From: Rapana venosa
Lineage: Eukaryota; Mollusca; Gastropoda; Neogastropoda; Muricidae
DNA length: 64,000 nt
Reading direction: 5' to 3'
NCBI GenBank assembly: GCA_028751875.1
Contig: CM054140.1
Coordinates: forward strand, 15,144,178 to 15,208,177
Shown: positions 23,486 to 35,319 of the stretch, piece after piece
Layout: each line of letters starts with the position of its first letter
Position numbering within the stretch: the stretch's first letter is position 1
Translations under genes and position numbers: made by a program
The notes under the pieces: generated by a model
The model's database searches: none
What the model saw: only the letters and a program-made list of their open reading frames with translations
What the model was told of the DNA's origin: nothing

Positions 23486-26400
23486 CGAGTGCGTGCGTCG
23501 TGCGCGCGCATGGATTTGAAATCTGTTGCTCATTATGTTTAAGGAGAGTTGCATGCTGTAGAGTTGTCATTCACCCGAACACAACCACTACTAACACAGC
23601 TCGTGTGTTTCAATCGGTTATTATTGTGGCTCTTGAATCTGGAACTAAAAGATCGTCCGTTGTCTTGTTATTGTCTACCGCGCATGCCCTGTGTATCAAT
23701 TGCTAGGCAACGTCACGAAATTATTAACAACGAGGCTTTATAAATCTAAAACGTCTTTTCATGGAAATGAACTAGAATGGATAATTGATGTACGACATTA
23801 CAACCCTCCCCACCTTGAAAGAAAACTTCATGACTAGAATTGTTAAGAACCTGTGACACATGGAATTAATATAGAAATACTTTAACATAAAACCAATAAC
23901 AGAATTGTGCAACTTTTCCTAACAATCTGTTCAACATTCTTTCTTTGAAAACAGAAATCTAGACTATTTTGTAATATAGTCTTTCAGGTATTGTGGGCTG
24001 ATGCAAGTTCTTCTGGACCGTCGCACTGGCTCTGGGCTGGTACTGGCAGAAGAGCTTGTTCGTTGACTTCAGGGTTGGAGTGGATCTGGCTGAAGAATCT
24101 TCTTCTCTCCTTTCATCAGACGGTGAAGGTCGTGCAATCTTCTTGAAGAATGAGGAGTTGCGGGTGATCTGCACTGTTCCCTGTCCGGCGGTCAGCATGG
24201 ATCCTTTCTTTGCTGTGACTTGCAGAGGTACTGGATTATAGTATGGTGTCAGTTTGTTTTCTTTCTTCTGACGGGACAAGCACAGTGTCACCAATTTGGA
24301 TGTTGGATTCAGAAGCATGACGTCTGTTGTCTGCATAGATTTTCATTTTCTCTTTCATTGCAGCATCATGTTGACGGATTTCCCTATCAAGCTTCTGTGA
24401 TGATTTTCCAGCTTGGTCGTTAATTCCAGGGAGTTGGATCCTTATCTTTCTTCCATAGAGAGCTTCGGCTGGGCTTACACCAGTACTGCTGTGTGAGTAG
24501 CACGGTAGTTGCGAAGGAACTTGTAGAGTTCTTGGCGCCATACCTTTCCTTCTACCTGGGCAGCTTGGATGTTTTCTTCACATGGGCATACATCTTTCTG
24601 CACCACCATTGGCTTTGGCCAGAGAGGCGTGACTTTGCGGTGGTGAAAACCTAAATACTGAGCAAATTGTCCAAATTCACGGCCATTGAATGGGGGTCCA
24701 TTGTCTGTTTTCACAATGTCTGGTATGCCATGTCGAGCAAATATAGAGTCAAGTTTGGAATGGTAGCGTTTGCACTGGTAGAACTGACAATTTCAACTTC
24801 AGAAACTGTGAGTATGTGTCAGTCACTACAAGAAGGTATTCTCCTGATGGAAATGGTCCGGCAAAATCAAGACTGACTTCAGACCATGGGTGATGGGGTA
24901 GTGGGGACATGTGAAGAGGTTCACATGAGTGATCTGGAGTCGTAGATAAGCAGGCAAGGCAGGACTTGACATTTGACTCCACTAATCTGTCCATGTGTGG
25001 AAACCACACTTTCCTCTGCGCAGCAGGTTCTTTGTCTTGACAATTCCTTGATGTCCTTCATGAGCAATATCGACTGTACGTTGCTGAAGAGCTTGAGGAA
25101 TAACCACAACGACTGTTGCGTGAGAATGATTCCAGTATCTTCGCTGATGGACAGTTCATCCTTGATTGTCTTGAGTATTTGGAAAGAAGAAAACTCAACT
25201 GGACAATCCTTGGGTACATGCCACTGGTTGAATTTGATTGCAGTTTTCACAGCTTGCAATGTCGGATCATTTCTAGTTGCTTCGATGATGTCTTCCAGTG
25301 TCATGGCTTTAGGAACGGTGTGATCAATGATGAATTTGATGTATTCGTCAGCAACTTTTGACTCATGAATTGACTGTGTGTCAGCAGTTTGAACAGATGT
25401 CGACTAAGAAAGTCAGGCTGGATTGTTCTCTCTCCAGGCTTGTATCGAAGAACGAAATCGTAGGACTGGAGACGCAGATTCCACTCTTTCGATTCGTGCA
25501 GACGTCTTCGATGCAGGATTGTTGTATATCCCTTCTAACGGCTTGTTGTCAGAGATAACGTGAATCGACGACCATACAGATAAAGGTGAAAATGTTCACA
25601 AGACCACACAACTGCTAGAGCTTCACGTTCTGTTTGTGAGTAGCGAGAATTCCACATCCGTTAGCGCACGGCTAGCATATGCTTACAATGTGGAGCAGGT
25701 GTTGTCCTTGTCACGCTAGAGTGAGAATTGCACCTAGACCATATGGACTAGCATCAACGATGACTTCCGTCTCTCGATCAGGGTCATAGTACTTCATGGT
25801 GGTCTGGCTCTTGATCGTGACTTGAGTTCACAAAACGCGTTTCTCTTCAGTTTCTGTCCATGTCCACTCTGCATCTTTCCGAGTCAGATCTCGAAGTGGT
25901 TTTGTGATGGAGGCATACTGTGGAATGAACTTGGAGACATAGTTGGTCAGACCAAGCAAACTGCGGATTTCTTTGCCATTGGTAGGGGTAGCTGCTTTCT
26001 GTATAGCCTCTACTTTCTTTGGATCAGGGATACTCCATCTTTGCCAAAAATGAAGCCATAGAATTCAATGTGATCCTTGTTGAATTCACACTTGCTTTTG
26101 TTGAGAGTAAGTCCCTTTCACTGAGCGAGAAAACACTTTCCTGAGAGCAGTATCATGTTCTTCTTGAGACTTTCCGTAAAATGAGAATATCATCACTTGT
26201 ATTGAGTGTACTTGGAATGTCACAAGTAATTCAGCAAGTGTGATTTTGGAAAATTTCTGCTGCTGAAGTAACTCCAAAATTCAACCGTTTGTACCGCCTG
26301 AGACCAACATGAGTTGAAAATGTTGTGATATTTCGTGAGTCTTCTTCCAATTCTAATTGGTGATATCCTGATTCAAATCCAGTTTGCTGAATACTTTCGC

Positions 26401-29400
26401 TTGATTCAGTCTCATGAGGATATCATCAATCGTTGGCATGATATGACGAGTACGTTCAATAGCTCGATTTGGATGTCTCATGTCAACACAAGACGTATTT
26501 CATCATCCGGTTTCTTTGGTTGGGTGCAGCGACAATAGGTATACCCAGGTGTAGGACCATCAACTTTCTCGATGATGTCCAGGCTTTCAAGGCGTTGAAT
26601 CTCAGCTTCCACTTTTTTCCTCATGTGAAATGGAATCCTTCGATGGGTTGAGCGACTGGTTGTACTTCTTTATCAATGTACAACTTCACTTTTACATCCT
26701 TCAACTTCCCATGCCTTGAAACAATTCTGGATATTCGCTACAAAGAACATCAGCTGATGGTGCGTTGCGATGCGCAAATGCAAAACTGATAAGCTGAAGG
26801 CATTGAGCAGTTTTGGCACTCAAAAGATTTCCACTGCGAGCATCAGGGCTTGATTTGACAACAAAGAATGATGCCTGTGTTTCTGCATTCTTGTACTTGA
26901 CAACAGCATCAAACATACCCAGTACAACAAGAGGGGTGCGTGTTCCATAAGCATAATTGAAGTGGATGCAGGTTTCATCATGCATTGAGGTGTCAATGTT
27001 TGGAAAGTTTGTTCATCAATGATGTTGACAGAAGCACCAGTATCAATGAGAAATGGAACGGACTCACCAGAGAGATCCACGTTGACTTTGGGTGCTGCAC
27101 CAGACTTCCCAGAAACACCAAACACGTATTCTTCATCAGATGAAAATTGAGTGTCTCTGCTTTGCTGAACACTGTTGACTTTCGCAGTGAAGAGCTGATT
27201 CCTTTGCTGAGGCTTGAAAGATTTACCAGAACGACACACTTTTGCAAAATGTCCAATCTTGGAGCATAGACGACAGGTTCTGTCTTTGGCAGGGCACTGC
27301 TCACGTGAATGTTGCTTGGCACCACACCATCCACACAGTCGTTGATGTTGATGTGTCTGACTCTGGTTAGGACCATGATTCCAGCTTGTTGATGCATTCT
27401 TCGGGCTGAAGGATGATTTCTTCATTCTATCGTATTGACGAACGGCATTGATGGACTGTGCTGATTCCTCCTCAATTGTTTTGGCTTGAATATCAGACAG
27501 TTCTAAAGCACGAGCATTTTCGAGAAGTTTTGTTAGAGGTCATGTCTGTTTCCACGAAGAGCACGTCTCCTCAGGCGTGATGAGTTACACCCTTGTAAAT
27601 TTGAGCTTTTATTTCACGGTCAGGATTTTTCAAATTCACAGTTAGCTGCTAATAGTCGTAGTCGAGTATTGTAACTATCAGTTGCTTCTCCTTCTTGCTG
27701 CTTGCACTGTCTGAATTTGAAGGTTTCAAAGTCAATGGTCCTTTTGGATTGAAATGACCATTCAAAGATTCCACTAGTGTATCATAACTGTTTTGCTTCT
27801 CCTTGTTGCTCTGCAGTGAATGATTCGTACACATCAAACACTTCTTCAAACCCGCATAGTGTAACAATAGAGCTCTTTTTCTTGTATTGTTCGTCACATT
27901 CATTGCTGCAAGTAGATTGGTGAAACGTGCCCCAAAACCCTTTTTCCAACGAGTTTCCAATTGTTTGCTTTAAACAGAATGAACTACGAATCTTTCGAAG
28001 TTTGGTAAGCAGCTGTAGCCATACTCCTTGGTTTTAATTAATTAATCCTCCTTAGTTTTGATTAATCCTCGTCGCCAGATGTAGAGTTGTCATTCACCCG
28101 AACACAACCACTACTAACACAGCTCGTGTGTTTCAATCGGTTATTATTGTGGCTCTTGAATCTGGAACTAAAAGATCGTCCGTTGTCTTGTTATTGTCTA
28201 CCGCGCATGCCCTGTGTATCAATTGCTAGGCAACGTCACGAAATTATTAACAACGAGGCTTTATAAATCTAAAACGTCTTTTCATGGAAATGAACTAGAA
28301 TGGATAATTGATGTACGACATTACACATGCCTGTAAATGATTGAGTGCAAGCGCTTCGATTTGTTTGTTTTTTACAAGATTCAGCGCTATATAAATTCCA
28401 TATATTATTATTATTATTATTATTATTATATGAAATTGAGACCCCTCCCCCAACTATAATTGACCTTTGCAAAATATCTGTGTCTACATTTTGGCATGGT
28501 TTCAGTGACTGTACATGACTCAGTTGATCCAGGGCTGAATTGTTATAGAAGGTTGTGACCTGAGTTCTCAGCTCCAGCAAATAAAAGCAGTGTTGTTACA
28601 GTCCAACTGATTGTGTCATTATGATTGTACATACTGTTGATTTCCTGTTGTTTCTTTGTTTATAAAGTCTAAATCCAATTACTGTTTGTCTATCTGATGC
28701 TGAATATTGTGAAAGAAAATTTAGAAGAAGAAAATAAACTGTTGCAATGAGACGGAATTCGTGCTTGAAGACATAAATGTTTTGCACTGCAGGAAAGACT
28801 TTCCTTTTAGTGTATATGTTTCATGATTGTATCAAGTGAAACTGGGAAATGTCAACAAAAATAATAAAGGGAGAGAGAGCGAGAGAGAGAGAGCGAGAGA
28901 GAGAGAGAGCACATGCAGTTCCTTTGCAACAATTTTTTGAAGCAGCAGCACCATTGACACACCACAGCTGCTCCTGATATATCATCCACACTGATTTGAC
29001 GTCTTGTCATCCAGACTTGACCCTGAGGTGTCTGATGGAAACCCTGAACACATCACCAGACACGTCCACTTCAGAACCAAGCCCAAAGCGAGCACGACGA
29101 ACAGAAGACGCACCCACAGGCCCCACAGGTCACACAGACACAGCCAGCTCTCGGTCTTCGTCCACAGAGCTTTCAGGAGCCGACAGTTCACAAACCTTGT
29201 CGACACACTGTGGTGGTGGTGGGCTGAGCTCCCACACTGTGCCAGACACTTCAGCGGAGCAGGGATGTCACGGAAAATGTGACAGTTTCGACAGGAAGGA
29301 AGGAGTCAGTGAGGAAGGGACCGAAAATGGCGAAAAGTTGCCAAGTGGTCCGTGCGATGGAGAGAGTGACCGGCGGCAGGAAAAGGACAAGTCTGACTGT

Positions 29401-30034
29401 GGTGTGCTTGGTGGCCAGGTGACAGATTGTGGGAGCAACGCTGCTGAAAAGAACAGGTAGGCTGTTTTGGGGGTTTAGAGTCACATTTTTGTTTTGTTGT
29501 TTTTGCTTAAGTGTGGACAGCTCTTGCCAGTAATTATCCAGTGTGTGTGTGTGTGTGTTGTATGCATGCATGAGTGTGTGCATGCATGTGTATGCAAATG
29601 TGCAGGTGTGTGCATGTTTGTATGTGATACAAAGAAACACACAAATTTGACTTATCTGAAGAAACATGTTGTTCCCTATGAAAGATGACATTCAAAATTT
29701 TGTTTGAGAAGTAAAGCAGCATCTCAAGAAACGTTCAAATCTTATGTTGAGAAACACCACATCTTTGAACAACAAATGTGCAGTCTTTTTCAGGAAAAGA
29801 AGTACAACATGTTAAGAAATATGCAAAACTCTCTTTCATGGCTTAAAACAAATAAACGCTGTCACACACATAGACACACACACACATATTCACACACACA
29901 CATTCATCCCCCCCCCCCCCCCCCCCCCCAACACACATTCACCCTCCCAACACACACACACACACAGAAACACCCACCCACCCATATCAACCACCACCCC
30001 CACCCCTGACACAAACACACACACACTCACACCA

Positions 30035-30073
<39 letters not shown>

Positions 30074-30088
30074 ACACACACACACACA

Positions 30089-30126
<38 letters not shown>

Positions 30127-33100
30127 CACACACCCAAAAGAAGAAACTGCTTTAACAAAAGGAAAACGTGTGTGTGCAGACTAGAGGGCGTGCTGATCGC
30201 GCTGTGCTGTCACCACCAGTGCACGTGGAAGGCCTACGTGGGCAAAGCCTTCATGCGACACTGCCAGCTCTCCGCCGACGACTTTCACCTCCTCACCCGC
30301 CTCACCAGTTGGGCCGTCTGTGGTTGGCGCGATCGTGACGGCAGCTTCGGTGAGCTTGAGATTTGACTCGGGGTTTTATTTTCTTTCTTTGAGATCTAAG
30401 ATTTCTTCTTCTTCTTCTTAATCCTTATAGCTCCTAGCGGAGCATAGGGCCTCAACAGCGTCCCTCCACCTTCTCCTGTCTCTGGCAAGGGTCTTGGCCT
30501 CATCCCATGTCAGGCTGGAGTCTCTCAGCTCACTATGCAGGCTTCTCCTCCAGGTCTGTTTGGGGCGCCCTCTCTTCCTTTTCCCCTGCGGGTTCCACTC
30601 GAGCGCTTGTCTGGTGATGTTGCAAGGCTCCTTCCGTAGGGTGTGGCCGACCCAACGCCACTTTCGCCTCCTTACTTGGACTTCCATAGGCTGTTGGTTC
30701 GCCCTCATCCACAGGTCGGTACTTGGCACTCTGTCGAACCATCTGAGATGAAGGATCTGCCAGAGACATCCGTTGATGAAGGTCTGGATCTTAGAGGAGC
30801 TGGTGTTGATGACCCGCCAAGTTGCTGACCCGTAGAGAAGCACAGACTTCACGTTGGAGTTGAAGATCCTGAGCTTGGTGGTTGTGGAGATCGCATTTGT
30901 TCTCCATACAGGTTTCAAGATGGCAAATGCTTGGCGTGCTTTCTTTATTCTTGCCTTGATGTCTTTGTCTGTGCCTCCTGTCTGGCTGATCTTACTGCCC
31001 AGGTACACAAATTCACTGACATCCTCTACTGCTTTCCCAGAGATGGTGACAGGAGCCTCTTGCTGGTTGTTGGTACGCAGTAGCTTGGTCTTCTCTTGAC
31101 TGATCCTGAGGCCAACACGTCTAGCTGTGGTATCTAGGGCAGTGACTTTGCTTTGGATGTGCTGCAGGCGGTGGGATAGCAGAGCCAGGTCCCTCGGCAA
31201 AATCGAGATCTTCCAGCTTTGTCATGAGGGTCCATTGGATACCTTTCCCGGAACTTGCGTAGGCCGTCCTTGTCACCCAGTCCAGCACCACAAGGAAGAG
31301 GAGTGGAGACAACAAGCAGCCCTGTCTGACGCCAGAAGAGATCCCGAAGCTGTCGGAGAGTCTTCCACCATGGATGACCTGGCAGGAGAATCCTTCGTAA
31401 AGTTGTCTTATGATGTTGACAAACTCTGATGGCACACCTTAGTGGAGAAGGATGTTCCAGATTGCTTGTCTGTCCACGCTGTCAAAGGCCTTCTCAAAAT
31501 CGATGAAGCAGGCGTAGAGAGGTGACTGCCATTCTATGGACTGTTCCACGATGATTCTGAGGGTCGCAATCTGGTCGGTAACAGGAACGTTCTTTTCTGA
31601 AGCCTGCCTGTTCATCTCGAAGAGTCTTGTCGAGAGCATCTTTCATTCGGTCCAGGATGACTCTTGTGAGGACTTTGCTGGGGATGGACAACAGGGTGAT
31701 ACCTCGCCACTTTCCACACTGGGAGAGGTCGCCGTGCTTGGGGAGCTTCACAAGCAGGCCCTTCTTTCATTCTGCTGGCACCTCCCCAGTTGTCCAGATC
31801 AGGTCGAGCAAGCGGTGTAACTCGTCAACGATGTCACTACCCCCTTCCTTCAAGGCTTCTGCCGGAATGTTGTCAATGCCAGCAGCCTTGCCGTTCTTCA
31901 AGCTGCTGATGGCCTTTCGGATCTCTGTCTTGGTGATCTCTCCAATGTTGATGTCGAGAGGGTCCCCTGGCTCCAGCTGAGGTCGTTCCTCTGGGGCTGG
32001 TCGATTCAAGACCTCCTGAAAATGCTCTTTCCATCTTGTTAGCTGGTCTTCAACAGAGGTGAGAAGCTTCCCTTCCTCGTCTCTGACAGGTCTGTTTGGG
32101 TTGCTGCGACGCCCGCTAAGAAGTCTGGTGGTGGCATACAGGGTCTTGAGGTCTCCCTTGCCAGCAGCCTCTTCTGCTTCATCTGCGATGGCATTGATGC
32201 GAGCTCGTTTGTCTGCTTGTAGCTCATTCTTGGCTTCTTTGGCAAGTATGGAGTACTTGGCTGTTGCTCGCCGCTTCTGTTGGCGGGTCGTAGCTCGGTT
32301 CAGCTCTTGTTTGGCTAGCCTTCTTTCCTCCACTTTCTTCCAGGTCTCATCCTTGATCCATGGCGTCTTTGAAGGTGGTCCATTTGTGTTCCACTGTTTC
32401 TGTCTCCTCTGACTGGAGCACTTGGAAGCAGTTGTGAAGTGAGATCTGAAATGCCTGCTTTGTGTCTTCTTGTTTCAATCTCAAAACGTTGAACTTTTTC
32501 CTTGGATTCTGCAGAGTCTTTCTTGCAGACAAGCGCATCTTGATCTTGGTGACCACAAGATGGTGGTCTGACCCTATGTCTGCTCCGCGTCTTACTCTCA
32601 CGTCTTGTAGGGAGCTCTGGTAGCGTTGTCTCACCATGACGTGATCTATCTGGTTCTCTGTCTGGTGGTCGGGGGAGACCCAGGTGGCTTTGTGGCAACG
32701 CTGGTGTGGAAAAAGCGTGCCCCCAATCACAAGGCTGTTGGCAGCACAAAAATCAGCAAGCATTTCTCCATTTTCGTTTATGTTTCCAAGCCCATGTCGT
32801 CCCATCTCCCGCTCTCTATCAGTGTTGTCAGTCCCGACCTTGGCATTCATGTCCCCCATGAGGATGAGCATGTCCCGTCTCGGAATCTTGTCTACCACCG
32901 ACTGGAGCTGGGTGTAGAAGTTGTCCTTGTCTTCCTCCTCCGCTGTGTTGGTAGGGGCGTAGCACATGACAAGGGACACCTTCTGGAAGCGCGACTCAAA
33001 CCGAGCGGTGATGATGCGGTCCGAAACAGGCTCCCATTCCAGCAGGCTCTTGGCTGCATGTTTGGACAGCAGGAGACCTACTCCAGCTTCGTGACGGTCT

Positions 33101-35193
33101 TCTTCACTTTTACCGGAGTAGAGCAAGGTTTCTCCTGACTGTAATCTTGTCACTCCGTGACCATTCCACCTGACTTCAGACATGCCCAGGAGTGTGAGGC
33201 GATATTTGTTCATCTCCCTCACTGCCTGCGCACACTGTCCGGTTTCCCAGAGGGTCCTCACGTTCCATGTTCCAAGTAGGACCGGCCAATGTGACAACAA
33301 CCTCGGGGACTTCATCAGGGGCGTCTCTGGTTGATGAGGGGTCGTCAGCCCTGCAGCTTCCTGACGGGTTTGGCTGCAGCGCGTCATAGGTTTCCTTGAA
33401 GGATCCCCAGATCTCCCAAAGACTGAGTTGGCAAGAGTTTTTCTGTTTAAGGTTTCCGTAACAGGGTTTGTTTTACGGAGCAGGGTTGTTAGCCCTGTGT
33501 CCAACCCCCTTTACCTAGGGGGAAAGGTGCCTCCTTAGTCGCCTTTTACGACATGCCTGGATGGCGGGCAGGGTTCCTATTCTTGCAATGCTCGCTTTGC
33601 AAGCATACCCCGGGAGACCCATGGGGGAGATCTAAGATTTGGCCTAAGTTTTTTTTCCTGTTGAGTTATCTCAGGGTTTTTTTGTTTTCCTTTTGAGTTT
33701 CAGATTTAACTCCAAGGTTTCTTTGCTTTTTCAGCTGTAGATTCTGCCCTCACACCCCCCCTCCCCTAAACATGTGACCACCCCTTAAGTCTTTATGTGG
33801 CTACCTCAATGGTTTTTTTTTGTGGAAAAAAAACGGTTGCATACGCAAAAATTGGGCCATTTGTAAACCTTAGAGGTCTAACCAAGGAACGAACAGCCCC
33901 CCCCCCCACCACCCCCCCCCACACCCCTTCCCCCCCAAAAAAAATCCCAAACCAAACCCAAATCTTGTGACCTAAGCTTAGTAACTAACAACGTGGAAAA
34001 AAAGGGTAGTGAATTGAAGTAAATCATAGACTTGTGTTATTTCATCTGGACTTCTATCATTTTTTTCTTGTGAAACAGGGAACGACAGGTCAAATGAAGT
34101 AACCTTGTACTACATAATATGTGATTTTTCAAGTGAAGTTAGTTTTCCTGAAACTCCTGTGTGGATTTAAAAAAAAAGTGGAAATGAAAGAAAATGAAGA
34201 ATTTTTTTGGTTTTGGTATCTAAGGGATTATTCAAATAAAGTTAATTTGCCTAAAACTTTAGTGTAGATGCTTAAGTACTGTGTGAAAAGAAATATTAAG
34301 AAATGAAGCATCTTTGTAGTATAACAGGAATGATTTCATTGAAGTTGGTTTGCGTAAAACGCCAATGTGAACGTTAAAGAATTGTAGTGAAAAGACAGTG
34401 CACGATTTCCATGTGACTGATTGCAGGAACCAAAGAGAAGACATCCAGCAGCACAAGTGTGCAGGAAGGTGAGGGGGGCAGGACCACAGCTGAGGGGTCG
34501 GGGCAGCAGACGTCCTCACAGAGAGACCATGACAACACCGCTGAAGAAGAAACAGAGCACAACACAGCTGACCTTGTCAACAGCGGTGACAAAGAGTGAG
34601 TCCTTGATCACCATACCACTCCACACCATGCCCTACCATGCCATGCCACACTACACCACACCAAACTACACCACACCAAACTACAACACGCACAACCACA
34701 CCACATATATACCACATCACTCCTCACCACTCCACACCATATCATCCTCACGCACTCACACCACATCATTCCACATCAACCACACCACACCACACCACTC
34801 CAGACCATACAGACCTGACTACTCACACACCACGCCACGCCACGCCACACCATGCACACACCACACCACACCATGCCACAACACACACACCACACCACAC
34901 ACACCACGACCACACCATGCCACAACACACCACACCACATCACATCCACCATGCCAGCCACACCATGCCACACCACACCACAACAGATGAGATCAAAATA
35001 TCTTTCAGAATCAAAAAAGGTAGCTACAGGGTATATTCACCTGGTTCATTTCTCATACCATATATCTGTCTCACGAATAGAATGAGATCAGAACTGTGTA
35101 AAAAGTAGGTGAACAAAAATTGAACTGAACACACACACACACTCTCAGAGCATACACACACACACACACACACACACACAACACACACCACAC

Positions 35194-35224
<31 letters not shown>

Positions 35225-35287
35225 AGAGCACACAGAGCATCACATTCAGAGCAACAGAGCACACACTCAGAGCACACTCAGAGCACA

Positions 35288-35319
<32 letters not shown>

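Larger units (their letters stand above)
23557..28325 (-). mobile_element. Ty3/gypsy-type LTR retrotransposon, Mag-like, defective
   Basis: Two 246-bp LTRs (23557-23802 and 28080-28325), identical by eye, begin TGTAGAG and end TTACA. A 5-bp target duplication CATGC flanks the element (23552-23556 and 28326-28330). Read on the minus strand, the order is gag, CCHC knuckles, protease, reverse transcriptase, integrase, which is the Ty3/gypsy order. A purine tract (AAGGTGGGGAGGGT on the minus strand) abuts the 23802 LTR. TGGCGACGAGG follows the other LTR after two bases as a likely primer-binding site, perhaps tRNA-Ser. Many frameshifts and stops break the coding region. It lies antisense in TRMT13 intron 10. 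Confidence 0.9.
30405..33626 (-). mobile_element. RTE-type LINE, full length but with broken ORF, 14-bp TSD
   Basis: Target duplication GAGATCTAAGATTT at 30391-30404 and 33627-33640. The 3' end (left) has an (AAG)n tail on the minus strand, as in RTE elements. The 3222-bp length is typical of RTE. The 5' part contains GTCGTAAAAGGCGACTAAGG, a motif common near RTE starts. It encodes an AP-like endonuclease, then reverse transcriptase. Several lesions separate the frames. Antisense in TRMT13 intron 12; a second copy of the same insertion is at about 41917-47050. Confidence 0.9.

Noticed and set aside
26335..26651. Plus-strand ORFs across the LTR element
   Set aside because: Antisense shadows of the degraded reverse transcriptase; no domain in this orientation.
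29868..30135. Regular repeat array as possible CRISPR
   Set aside because: Simple (CA)n with C-runs; no repeat-spacer structure and a eukaryotic context.
34421..35108. His/Thr-rich ORFs of 150-190 codons
   Set aside because: They fuse TRMT13 exon 13 in a wrong frame with the CACCA satellite.
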